From Paenibacillus graminis (GTDB taxonomy: Bacteria; Bacillota; Bacilli; Paenibacillales; Paenibacillaceae): a stretch of DNA of 64,000 bases. This document shows positions 1 through 7,083 of the stretch, in pieces (position 1 is the stretch's first letter; each line of letters begins with the position of its first letter). The stretch spans positions 5,518,001-5,582,000 of the forward strand of contig NZ_CP009287.1 of the NCBI RefSeq assembly GCF_000758705.1, given 5' to 3'. The notes under the pieces are model-generated. The model worked only from the letters and a program-made list of their open reading frames with translations, was not told the origin of the DNA and did no database searches. Both the position numbers and the translations under genes were made by a program.

Positions 1-788
1 CTGAAGATGGACAACTCGATCGCTTTGGCGAGAGCCCAGATGATGGGAACATTAATTGTACCCGAACGCAGCTCCATTTCCTGCCCACCGCCGTACAGAA
101 GAGGTTCAATGCTAATCGCTTCCTTCTTCACCAGAACACCTACTCCCTTTGGAGCACCGATCTTATGTCCGGAAATGACATATAAATCAATGTTTGCGAG
201 AGACAGATCGACTTTCCCTAATCCCTGTACTCCATCAACATGAAAACAAATGTCAGGATAATTTGTTTTGAGCATTTCTCCAATCTCTGCTACGGGTTGA
301 ATAGCACCTGTCTCATTATTGACATGCATTATACTGACCAGAACCGTATTGGGCTGGATTAACCCCACCAAATGTTTTACATCCACCAGACCGTCGGGGT
401 TTGTTTTTAAATAGGAGACGGATACTCCCTCAGTCTCCAGTCTTTTGTAACAATTCAAAACAGACGGATGTTCTATTTCAGTTGTAATTACATGAAGAAG
501 GCCAATATGTTGTTTACGAAAATGGTTGATGTAACCAAATATAGCCATATTATTACTTTCTGTCGCTCCTGAGGTAAAAATTATTTCGATTGGGCTCACC
601 TTCAGTGACTCACCGATTATTTTACGAGAAAGCTCCAGCCTTTGATTCGCCTCCATTCCAAAAAAATGCGTGGATGAAGGATTGGCGTTCATATTGAAAT
701 TTTCTGTTGCAGCCTGAAACACTTTTAAAATTTCAGGATGGATCGGTGCTGTGGCCGCGCAATCGAAATAAATTTTTTTTTTATCCAT
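1..788 (-). CDS. NifS/IscS-like cysteine desulfurase (3' part outside window)
   Basis: Fold-type I PLP enzyme of the class V aminotransferase family. Known members remove sulfur from cysteine, leaving alanine and an enzyme persulfide. The reverse-strand frame starts at ATG 788 after the RBS AGGAG and stays open to the window edge (about 262 residues). It begins MDKKKIYFDCAATAPIHPE, has the family block FTSGATESNN, and has the PLP-lysine region SGHKIGAPKGVG. The C-terminal active-site cysteine loop lies outside the window, so desulfurase activity cannot be confirmed. It starts 4 bp after the stop of the preceding thioredoxin-like gene, so it is co-transcribed with the peptide cluster. A separate housekeeping IscS lies at 55741-56886, which suggests this copy is specialised. 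Other class V activities (selenocysteine lyase, cysteine lyase) remain possible. Confidence 0.85.
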   Translation of the reverse strand, partial: MDKKKIYFDCAATAPIHPEILKVFQAATENFNMNANPSSTHFFGMEANQRLELSRKIIGESLKVSPIEIIFTSGATESNNMAIFGYINHFRKQHIGLLHVITTEIEHPSVLNCYKRLETEGVSVSYLKTNPDGLVDVKHLVGLIQPNTVLVSIMHVNNETGAIQPVAEIGEMLKTNYPDICFHVDGVQGLGKVDLSLANIDLYVISGHKIGAPKGVGVLVKKEAISIEPLLYGGGQEMELRSGTINVPIIWALAKAIELSIF

Positions 789-792
789 TTCT

Positions 793-1200
793 TTAATCTC
801 CTATCTTTTTGATTAATTCATTCCAAGATTCAATTTTTATAAAATTCGGTACACTCGAATGATTTAATTTGATTACATAGGGCATTTTATATTGCGACAA
901 TTTCTGAAGCGATACTGTTTCGTAAGTTCCTGTCATCGGTCCCGAAATTCGATATAATTCTTTTATCGCGGCCATTGCACCATAATCCCCACAGTCCAGG
1001 ACCAGCAATATTTTATGATCAGTAAAAAACTGTTGATTATCTTCATATGAGGAAAGAATATTCATGCAGGTCAAACAGTACATTGATAGAAACAACAATG
1101 AATCGAATTTTTTGAATAAATCCTCAGCTTGGATTAGTTTCAGAACTTCTTTGCTGTCCCAGCGCTCAGTTTGTGTCTCATGCAACTTACTGAAAATCAT
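793..1200 (-). CDS. thioredoxin-fold protein with CLTC motif (peptide-cluster redox protein)
   Basis: A 135-residue protein without signal peptide or membrane segment. A hydrophobic strand (LLFLS) leads into a CxxC pair, CLTC at residues 42-45. A later MP dipeptide (KMPYVIKL) sits where the cis-proline of a thioredoxin fold is expected. These features suggest a cytosolic thiol-disulfide protein of the TlpA/MauD/redoxin type, trimmed to its core. The start overlaps the stop of the upstream paralogue by 4 bp (ATGA), with RBS GAGGTG, so the two are translationally coupled. The desulfurase gene follows 4 bp after its stop. It is one of four such proteins in the cluster. Partner and substrate are unknown; the cysteine-rich peptide at 2343-2540 is the obvious candidate. 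Confidence 0.7.
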   Translation of the reverse strand: MIFSKLHETQTERWDSKEVLKLIQAEDLFKKFDSLLFLSMYCLTCMNILSSYEDNQQFFTDHKILLVLDCGDYGAMAAIKELYRISGPMTGTYETVSLQKLSQYKMPYVIKLNHSSVPNFIKIESWNELIKKIGD

Positions 1201-1631
1201 GGCTTCACCTCATTTATGAATTCAATACGGAGTATATCTTGCATGTGAGATAGATTTATCCATTTTCCAGAACCGATAATAATATTGTTCTGATCCACGA
1301 CATAGTAGTACGGTTTGGAGTATGCCTTCAGCAATTTAAATTCGTCACTTTCCAGCCCTTGAACGGGGTAGCGATTCATGAGATATTCAGTAAGTTGTTG
1401 ATTCTCAATATACGATCCATCCGTCAACAAAACAATATTTATCCTGCTTATAGGCCCACAGCTCTTCAGCTCTTCAATCATTTCCATGCACCTTAAGCAG
1501 TTAAAAGATAAACATATAAGCAGATTTCGATTAGAAGTATACCTCTGATTCAGTGGCAGCATTTCGCCCTTTGCTAGAATCTCAACATCCTCTGCCATCC
1601 TCATTTGAAATATCTCTGAGAATTTGGACAT
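1197..1631 (-). CDS. thioredoxin-fold protein with CLRC motif (peptide-cluster redox protein)
   Basis: A 144-residue protein, predicted cytosolic. It has the redoxin-like pattern KGEMLPL near residue 22, then the strand LLICLSF, the pair CLRC at residues 45-48, and SKPYYYVVD further on, where the P would be the cis-proline. That is the ordered layout of TlpA/MauD-type thiol-disulfide proteins without the usual N-terminal anchor. It starts at ATG 1631, 16 bp after the regulator gene, with RBS GGAGAGG. It overlaps the next paralogue by 4 bp. Cys40 before the CxxC pair is an extra cysteine absent from the three paralogues. Role (oxidase, isomerase or persulfide carrier) is inferred only from fold and neighbours. 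Confidence 0.7.
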   Translation of the reverse strand: MSKFSEIFQMRMAEDVEILAKGEMLPLNQRYTSNRNLLICLSFNCLRCMEMIEELKSCGPISRINIVLLTDGSYIENQQLTEYLMNRYPVQGLESDEFKLLKAYSKPYYYVVDQNNIIIGSGKWINLSHMQDILRIEFINEVKP

Positions 1632-1647
1632 CGCTCGTCCTCTCCAT

Positions 1648-2268
1648 TCAGATGGAAGTATTGCAGCACTTTAGCATATACCCCCCGCCTTTCCTCGTAA
1701 TCAGATAGGTAGGCTGTTTAGGGTCGTCCTCAATTTTGCTGCGCAATTTTTGAATGGTCATATATACATTCGCTTCTGAACCAATGCCACTCCAAATCGA
1801 TTTCAACAAGTCTTCGGAATTGACGATGCAATCACAATTTTGGGTTAAAATTTGCATAACCTCCGTTTCACGAGGACTGAGATAAATGATTTTGTTGTTT
1901 TTACGGACCGCTCTTTTTTTCAGATCAAAGAATAGATAGCTGCTGTCCAAGGCCTGTGGCAAATCAGGAATATTTCTTTTAATGATCATGTTAGTTTTCG
2001 CCAAAATCTTGAATAATCTAGGATCACAATCACTGTTCTCATAAAAAATATAGATCCGCGCCGAAATCTGCAAGTAAATTTGAACTATATGCTTTAATTC
2101 AACATCTTTCCTTATATAAGCCCAATTCATAATTACAACATCGGTATTTTCCAGAAAAACACTTTCCAATTGCCACTTCTTGTTGATTGCAATGACGGAG
2201 GCTTTCTTAAAAATGGTTTGAACATGTTTGAAAAACAACAAGTTGTCTGTCCACAATAACACTTTCAT
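1648..2268 (-). CDS. OmpR/PhoB-type winged-helix regulator with degenerate receiver (copy A)
   Basis: A 206-residue DNA-binding protein. I start it at ATG 2268, which has the RBS GGAGG seven bases upstream; the frame is open further upstream but only through the terminator of the peptide gene. The C-terminal about 80 residues form an OmpR-type winged helix (LSPRETEVMQIL, then SEANVYMTIQKLRSKIE as recognition region, then a TRKGGGYML wing). The N-terminal half looks like a receiver fold, but the phosphoacceptor position after strand 3 reads IMNW instead of an Asp and the acidic pair is incomplete. No histidine kinase is present. It is a paralogue of the gene at 2620-3237, and the two flank the cysteine-rich peptide gene. 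It probably controls the peptide and exporter operons by a phosphorylation-independent route. Confidence 0.75.
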   Translation of the reverse strand: MKVLLWTDNLLFFKHVQTIFKKASVIAINKKWQLESVFLENTDVVIMNWAYIRKDVELKHIVQIYLQISARIYIFYENSDCDPRLFKILAKTNMIIKRNIPDLPQALDSSYLFFDLKKRAVRKNNKIIYLSPRETEVMQILTQNCDCIVNSEDLLKSIWSGIGSEANVYMTIQKLRSKIEDDPKQPTYLITRKGGGYMLKCCNTSI

Positions 2269-2303
2269 ATAGGTCCTCCACGATACACTTGGCGTTAAAA
2301 ATA

Positions 2304-2335
2304 GAACACCTGCGTTTTTTAAAACGCAGGTGTTC
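2304..2335 (-). terminator. Rho-independent terminator after the cysteine-rich peptide gene
   Basis: Perfect 15-bp stem (GAACACCTGCGTTTT with its complement) and a two-base loop, beginning 7 bp after the peptide stop codon. Read on the minus strand it is followed by the T-rich run TATTTTT. It should end most peptide transcripts and allow weaker read-through into the regulator and redox genes. This is a common way to make a small product in excess of its helpers. Confidence 0.85.
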
Positions 2336-2342
2336 GCTAACG

Positions 2343-2540
2343 CTAGCTTCGACACTCACAGTCAAAAAAAACCGAACTACCGTAATAGCACTTCGTTTCA
2401 CCGTCGCTTTGACAACGATCCCATTTTACTTGATAAGTAATTTTGTAGTTTACGTAATATGGATGATCACACGATGAACTGCTGCAAGTGTAAGAATCAT
2501 TGCAACTACCGAGAGACGTCCATCCGCTCGGACATGCCAT
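2343..2540 (-). CDS. leaderless eight-cysteine peptide, putative disulfide-rich bacteriocin-like product
   Basis: A 65-residue peptide beginning MACPSGWTSLGSC. Cysteines lie at residues 3, 13, 19, 24, 43, 51, 61 and 63, enough for four disulfides. The rest is rich in Ser, Tyr and Asp, with no hydrophobic signal, no double-glycine site and no leader. The start at 2540 is fixed by a strong RBS (AAAGGAGG, 6 bases before ATG); an upstream in-frame ATG at 2585 would place the RBS inside the gene. A strong terminator follows at once. Gene size, leaderless layout and the CP..SGWT opening recall laterosporulin-type defensin-like bacteriocins from memory; this is not verified by alignment. The surrounding CxxC proteins and exporter suggest cytosolic or export-coupled oxidation. 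Other readings are a signalling peptide, a toxin, or a scaffold for sulfur modification. Confidence 0.75.
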   Translation of the reverse strand: MACPSGWTSLGSCNDSYTCSSSSCDHPYYVNYKITYQVKWDRCQSDGETKCYYGSSVFFDCECRS

Positions 2541-2619
2541 ATAATCCCTCCTTTCATGTTTTGATAAATTTATGTTAACCACCAAAATTTCTGAAATCTA
2601 TAAATAATTCCTAAATAAT

Positions 2620-3237
2620 TCAATGGCATATTAACACGTACCCCTCACCTTTTTTTGTAAGCAGTAATTCAGGAGCATTCGGCTTTTTCTCTATTTTGTT
2701 TCGAAGCTTTTGCATCGTCATATATACGTTAGCTTCGGAGGTAAGCCCATCCCATAAGGAATAGATTAATTCTTCAGTCGAAATCACTCTATTGCGATTA
2801 TCAAAAAGAAATTGAAATACTCTATATTCATTCTTGCTTAATTCGATTTCCTGATCCTCAAAAAAACTGACTGAACGGTTGCCTTGATTAATACGAATGG
2901 CACCGTGCGAAAGCGAATGAACATTCTTCATTCGGAATATTTGCTCCTTTTCTCTGAAAACAACGTTCCTAGCACACAACAAATGGTATATTTCCCGTGT
3001 CCAATGATAATCCACCACGAGCAATTCTTTTGTGATATGGAGTTTTTCCCTAACCATTAAACAATCCCTAACCCTAAGTTCGGGCCAATCTAATATTACG
3101 CTCTTAATCTTTTGAAGATTGATGCTAAGAAAGGCATTCAAGTCCGATATATAGATCAATTCTCCATTATGGCTAAAAAAATCAGTCTCAAAAAATGATG
3201 CGTTATCACTATTTTCATTCCAGAAGAGTATTGTCAT
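2620..3237 (-). CDS. OmpR/PhoB-type winged-helix regulator with atypical receiver (copy B)
   Basis: A 205-residue paralogue of the regulator at 1648-2268. The C-terminal winged helix shares the recognition stretch SEANVYMT.QKLR.KIE and ends KKGEGYVL. The N-terminal half is receiver-like: an aspartate is kept in VILDW, but the acidic pair of true receivers is not apparent. Start ATG 3237 follows the RBS GGGAGG. It is the first gene of the minus-strand unit and lies 79 bp before the peptide gene, with no evident terminator between them. It is divergent from the redox/exporter operon, a position typical of a local activator or repressor. The near-identical recognition helices suggest that the two regulators share operators or form heterodimers. 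Confidence 0.75.
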   Translation of the reverse strand: MTILFWNENSDNASFFETDFFSHNGELIYISDLNAFLSINLQKIKSVILDWPELRVRDCLMVREKLHITKELLVVDYHWTREIYHLLCARNVVFREKEQIFRMKNVHSLSHGAIRINQGNRSVSFFEDQEIELSKNEYRVFQFLFDNRNRVISTEELIYSLWDGLTSEANVYMTMQKLRNKIEKKPNAPELLLTKKGEGYVLICH

Positions 3238-3270
3238 AAAAACCTCCCATTTTATTCTTTTTTAATACAA

Positions 3271-3276
3271 ATTATA
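3271..3276 (-). promoter_or_regulatory. -10 box of the regulator B/peptide unit
   Basis: Perfect TATAAT on the minus strand, 34 bp before the ATG at 3237. The -35 position (TGGGTT with a 17-bp spacer) is poor, which fits a promoter needing an activator such as the winged-helix regulators. Confidence 0.45.
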
Positions 3277-3354
3277 ACATCAACTTTCAAAATAACCCAT
3301 ATTTTATTGTTTATACTTTCTTTATGGAGTTTATTGATGAATTTTGTATGATTG

Positions 3355-3373
3355 TTGTTAGTCCAACTAACAA
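3355..3373 (+). promoter_or_regulatory. dyad TTGTTAG-N5-CTAACAA before the exporter operon
   Basis: Perfect 7-bp inverted repeat in the divergent intergenic region, ending in the A bases of the RBS AAGGAGGG of the next gene. It could be an operator, or a small RNA hairpin limiting translation of the first gene. No second clear copy was found before the peptide gene. Confidence 0.4.
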
Positions 3374-3387
3374 GGAGGGTTTTTCTG

Positions 3388-3855
3388 ATGTCGAAGATAA
3401 AACCGGAGTTTCTTTCACGATTCGAGGTGAATTTGCTACAGATCGGGGACGAACTTCCCAACATGCCAATTCTTCCAGGCCTTGAGTTATATGATTTGAT
3501 TACAGATCACTTGATCCTCTTCCTGGTCAGTACACACTGTGATTTATGCGAAAAAACATTGGAGTCTATTGATGAATACACCAAAAACCACCAAGGACGG
3601 AATTTTGTAGTTCTGCTAGATAGTGATGCAAACGGACAGCAGTTTTTGAGAAATATTTTCGGGAATAGAGTTAGGTTATATATAGTGCCTCCGCCAATAA
3701 TGCATAAGCATCTTAAAATGCAATTTCTCCCCATCGGGTTTGGGGTCGATCAAGATAAAATGATAGTTACCACTCATTCCGTTCAGAATGCAGAAATGTT
3801 ACTGGATTTGCTGAATCCGCTGTTCAACAAAATCGGTGAGAATAATGAAATTTAG
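3388..3855 (+). CDS. thioredoxin-fold protein with CDLC motif (peptide-cluster redox protein)
   Basis: A 155-residue protein, first gene of the plus-strand operon. The redoxin-like opening IGDELPNMPILPG is followed by the strand LILFLVS and CDLC at residues 51-54. A later FLPIGFGVD supplies the likely cis-proline. No signal peptide or membrane segment is seen. Start ATG 3388 is chosen for the RBS AAGGAGGG seven bases upstream; the frame is open from 3352 but without an RBS there. It overlaps the ABC exporter start by 11 bp, so the two are translationally coupled. This suggests that thiol handling and export of the peptide act together. Confidence 0.72.
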   Translation: MSKIKPEFLSRFEVNLLQIGDELPNMPILPGLELYDLITDHLILFLVSTHCDLCEKTLESIDEYTKNHQGRNFVVLLDSDANGQQFLRNIFGNRVRLYIVPPPIMHKHLKMQFLPIGFGVDQDKMIVTTHSVQNAEMLLDLLNPLFNKIGENNEI

Positions 3856-5611
3856 CGTCTTTAACAAAAAAATATACGAAAATGCTATAGTTTGCTTTAT
3901 GGTACTGATATCCATAGGTATTTTCACTTCATTGTTATCCACAGGGCAAATTCAAGTGACGAAATATTTAACAGATAGCATCGTTTCAGCTTCACCTTCA
4001 ATCCATTCCGCAATCCGATGGGTTTCTATGTTATTCATACTTTTGCTGTGCGGTACATTTTTTAAAGGACTGAATCTTTTTTATCAGGAGAAGGCGCGCA
4101 TCCAAATCAATTACAACCTGGATAAAATTTTCCTCGAAAAAAACAATCCAAAAAAAATAACTAAGATTGAAACACCTAAATACCAGAATGATTTAAATAT
4201 TGCAAGATATGGATTCAATTCTATATCCAGTCTTTCGCTTACTTTTATCCAGTTAATTAACGCTGTCTTATCTATGATGGTCTATTCTGCAATCATTTTC
4301 AACAAGATTTGGTTCCTTCCTTTTATTGTCCTGCTGCTTAATTCGCCGAAACTTCTGTATGAATCCACCATCGCAGTCAAGGAATTTCATTATATTGAGA
4401 ACACAACGGAAATATCCAGAGAGAGATCTGTTTTGCAAAATTTGCTGCTAAGTCCTTCAGCCATCAAGGAAGTATTAATTTTCACAATGAAGCCCTTCAT
4501 TTTCAATCGTTGGAATGCCGTATACAAACGTGAAAATACCGAATCGTTGAAGTTTAAAAAACAAGAATCCTTAAAGAGAACCGGACTGGGCATATATTCC
4601 AATACAACGCTCGCTATAAATCAATCGATTCTAATTTACTTTGTAGTTCAAAAGATCATTACCATCGGCGATTATGTTTCTTTGCTGTCCGCGGTGACCA
4701 TGATTGAAACGTCTTTCTACGGAATTTCTAGTTATTATAGACAAATAAAGCAATACAAAATAACTATGAGCAAGCTGAGCACTTTTTTCACAGAGTATTC
4801 TGTAGGAGATCAACAGGATAACGTCAGTTTTGCACAGCGCCAGATCGATGGGGCAAAAGATATTCAGATTACAGATTTAACATTTCAATATTCTGAGCAT
4901 CAGGAAAAAGCCCTTCAGCATATCCATTTGAATATTAAGAGCGGAGAAAAAATCGCTGTGGTAGGAGGAAATGGATCGGGGAAATCGACTTTGGTTAAAT
5001 TGCTGTGTGGATTGCACAGTGTGGATAAAAATACTATTTTTTTTAATGGCATTGATATTACAGAAATACACCCCGAGCAGTATTTCTCTTACTTTTCAAT
5101 AGTTACTCAAGACTTTATCAAGTATCCGTTTAGTTTAAAAGAAAATATCGCGTTAACTGATCATGTCAATCTTGAGAAGATTGGCTCTATAAAAGAAAAT
5201 TATCCGTTTCTGCTTCCAAACATTGATTTAGATACCCTTCTTGGATATGAATATACAGGCTCACGACAACTTTCAGGCGGACAGTGGCAAAAGATCGCGC
5301 TAGCGAGAGCTCTTTATAAAAATTCGGATGTGCTGATTTTGGACGAAGCAACCTCTGCCCTTGATCCTGAATCCGAGTATGGGTTGATTGACAACCTAAT
5401 ACAACACGAATCCGATAAAACAATTTTTTTTGTCACCCATCGCTTAAACTTATGTCCGCTTTTCGACCGGATCATTGTGATGAAGGATGGGCATATTTTG
5501 GAGAACGGTCCTCATCATCAGTTACTTCAATTGAAAGGTAACTACTATAAAATGTACAACAGCCAGCAAATAAAGGAGGAGAAGTATGAGCCTGTTCGAG
5601 CAACTGTTTAA
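3845..5611 (+). CDS. ABC exporter, fused permease and ATPase, no peptidase domain
   Basis: A 588-residue half-transporter that should dimerise in the membrane. The N-terminal about 320 residues hold five to six hydrophobic segments. The nucleotide-binding domain has Walker A VGGNGSGKST, signature LSGGQWQK, Walker B VLILDEATSALD and H-loop FFVTHRL, so it appears catalytically intact. There is no C39 peptidase domain, in keeping with a leaderless substrate. I prefer ATG 3845 (GGTGAG five bases upstream) over the in-frame GTG at 3836. It overlaps both neighbours, which are CxxC proteins, by 11 and 26 bp. Export of, or immunity to, the cysteine-rich peptide is the simplest inferred role. Confidence 0.85.
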   Translation: MKFSVFNKKIYENAIVCFMVLISIGIFTSLLSTGQIQVTKYLTDSIVSASPSIHSAIRWVSMLFILLLCGTFFKGLNLFYQEKARIQINYNLDKIFLEKNNPKKITKIETPKYQNDLNIARYGFNSISSLSLTFIQLINAVLSMMVYSAIIFNKIWFLPFIVLLLNSPKLLYESTIAVKEFHYIENTTEISRERSVLQNLLLSPSAIKEVLIFTMKPFIFNRWNAVYKRENTESLKFKKQESLKRTGLGIYSNTTLAINQSILIYFVVQKIITIGDYVSLLSAVTMIETSFYGISSYYRQIKQYKITMSKLSTFFTEYSVGDQQDNVSFAQRQIDGAKDIQITDLTFQYSEHQEKALQHIHLNIKSGEKIAVVGGNGSGKSTLVKLLCGLHSVDKNTIFFNGIDITEIHPEQYFSYFSIVTQDFIKYPFSLKENIALTDHVNLEKIGSIKENYPFLLPNIDLDTLLGYEYTGSRQLSGGQWQKIALARALYKNSDVLILDEATSALDPESEYGLIDNLIQHESDKTIFFVTHRLNLCPLFDRIIVMKDGHILENGPHHQLLQLKGNYYKMYNSQQIKEEKYEPVRATV

Positions 5612-6041
5612 AGATTCACATCCGACGGCTCCTGATATCCCATTTTTCAAAAAAGGAGATTTGTTTCCTGACCCAATAAAAAGTGAATTCAGACCACAAA
5701 TAGTTCTTTTTTTATCCTTAATCTGTAAAGATTGCATTGATATTATTGTTTATTTGCACAACGAAGCAGTAAACCAACAGATAATTCGCAAAAATTTAGA
5801 GCTATTTGTTGTCGGAAAATCCGAAGAAGTCGTGGAGCTGAAGGAGTATTTAGGAGATAAGTATATGATAAAGTCAATTACTCCACAAGAATTAGCCCTG
5901 ACCTATCGGATAATAAATACCCCCTTCCTCTATCATATTTACACCGATAATCGAATACTTAAGTCATATGAGTTTTTCACATTAGAGCATTTTATTACAG
6001 AAGCATTCGACCTTTCATACATTGAAGAGGCTGTCCCGTAA
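5586..6041 (+). CDS. thioredoxin-fold protein with CKDC motif (peptide-cluster redox protein)
   Basis: A 151-residue protein, last gene of the exporter operon, starting at ATG 5586 inside the end of the exporter gene behind the RBS AAAGGAGG. The order is KKGDLFPD, strand QIVLFLSL, CKDC at residues 47-50, and NTPFLYHIY with the likely cis-proline. It is the same compact redoxin-like layout as the three other cluster paralogues, from which it has diverged strongly outside these motifs. Predicted cytosolic. Coupling to the exporter suggests it keeps the peptide reduced before export or oxidises it at the transporter; the sequence does not decide between these. Confidence 0.7.
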   Translation: MSLFEQLFKDSHPTAPDIPFFKKGDLFPDPIKSEFRPQIVLFLSLICKDCIDIIVYLHNEAVNQQIIRKNLELFVVGKSEEVVELKEYLGDKYMIKSITPQELALTYRIINTPFLYHIYTDNRILKSYEFFTLEHFITEAFDLSYIEEAVP

Positions 6042-6096
6042 GTAGATTTTCTACAAGCAGAGACAGATCTTAGCATCCTAAAAACCGAAAAGTCAA

Positions 6097-6137
6097 CAGA
6101 GTGGCGATTCTCCTGTTATTAGAGGATCGCCGCTCTG
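6097..6137. terminator. imperfect hairpin at the end of the cluster
   Basis: Stem CAGAGTGGCGATTCTC with a near-complementary partner ending GCTCTG and a loop of about nine bases. It lies 55 bp after the last cluster gene but also next to an IS1182-type transposase tail. It may therefore be either the operon terminator or the end structure of the decayed insertion sequence. The following T-run is weak. Confidence 0.5.
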
Positions 6138-6143
6138 CGTTTC

Positions 6144-6273
6144 TAATCATTTGCAGTTTGCTTCAGCAGATTGTGGGCAAGTGAAAGCCAACCTACCTAA
6201 AGCGTCACTTTGTCCATACCGCAAAGCAGAAACCGTCCTTTGATTTGAACTAGTTGTGTGGTAGCTCCATTTT
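6144..6273 (-). pseudogene. IS1182-type transposase remnant (C-terminal tail)
   Basis: On the minus strand one frame reads GRFLLCGMDKVTL, a TAG stop, then VGWLSLAHNLLKQTAND and a stop. I recognise this as the conserved C-terminal tail of IS1182-family (IS4-related) transposases, in which the internal stop replaces a glutamate codon. Only about 40 residues remain, so it is not functional. It marks past insertion-sequence activity at the right border of the AT-rich peptide cluster, consistent with acquisition or rearrangement there. Confidence 0.65.
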
Positions 6274-6429
6274 AACAAAAGGGCACTTTCTTTTTTTGTT
6301 TTTCAAAAGATTGTAGAAACAATTTTTGCTTAAACAACGGAGTGGACGGGCTGATTGTGAAAAGCAGCAGCAGTCTCTTTGATCTCCTGATTTTCATCGT
6401 TCAGGGGAATGGAATAATTTGGAGGGGTC

Positions 6430-7083
6430 TCAAGAAGCTATCTTTGGCTTATGAGGCCTCCATTTGTATTCTCTACAAATTATAAAACGCCGTTTATCCA
6501 GCAGCTCTTCATAGGTGCCTCCTTCAGCGATCTGTCCCTCCTTCATCTGACAATCCTGTCGGCATACGGACGGTGGACAGGCGGTGAGCTCCATAAAGGT
6601 TGTGCGTCTGTTCGTAAGACCGTCAATGTACCCTGCACTTGCCTCTCTGAAACATTATCCAGTACGGAACTGGCCTCATCGAGAATAATGATGCGCTGAT
6701 CTCTGACCAACGCCCGGAAATCGGAATCCACTTTTGCTAGCCGCCGCACAGCCTACCGCCAGGCTCGCCAATCAAGGTGTCCAGCCACTGCGGAAGACTG
6801 TCGATCACAACCTGAAGGTTAGCCATATAGATCGCCTGCTTAGGTGATACTCCCACGGATAGTGCCGGAGAAGAGATAGTTGATTGCAGCACAATCACCA
6901 GAGATTGGCAGGTATTTTTTCATGCTCAGCTCATCCATTGGAATGCCATCAATCTGATCAGGCCGCTCTGCGGTTTATAAAAACCGATAATCAAACTTAG
7001 GAACGTTGATTTGCCTGAGCCGGATTCACCGACAAAAGCAATCCGCTCTCCCGGTTTCACATTCAATGGCGGCAAAAAGGTAT
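6430..7083 (-). pseudogene. broken ABC transporter ATPase gene
   Basis: Minus-strand fragments in several frames together give the ATPase half of an exporter: [17 protein letters not shown] (Walker A, about 7003-7060), RIIILDEASSVLDNVSERQ (Walker B region, about 6650-6700), and a C-terminus GQIAEGGTYEELLDKRRF ending at a stop at 6430-6432. Frameshifts and stops separate the pieces, and no permease part remains upstream. The fragment stops abruptly near 7083, where plus-strand MFS coding sequence begins, so the loss of its 5' half coincides with a rearrangement junction. Confidence 0.75.

Noticed and set aside
2207..2477. Overlapping small frames on both strands over the peptide terminator
   Set aside because: They lie across the hairpin and lack an RBS; the regulator start at 2268 and peptide gene explain the region.
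6451..6699. Plus-strand frame over the ABC remnant
   Set aside because: Antisense of degenerate ABC sequence, no RBS.
7011..7083. N-terminus of the MFS open frame as real coding sequence
   Set aside because: It is the reverse complement of the ABC Walker A region, not an MFS helix.
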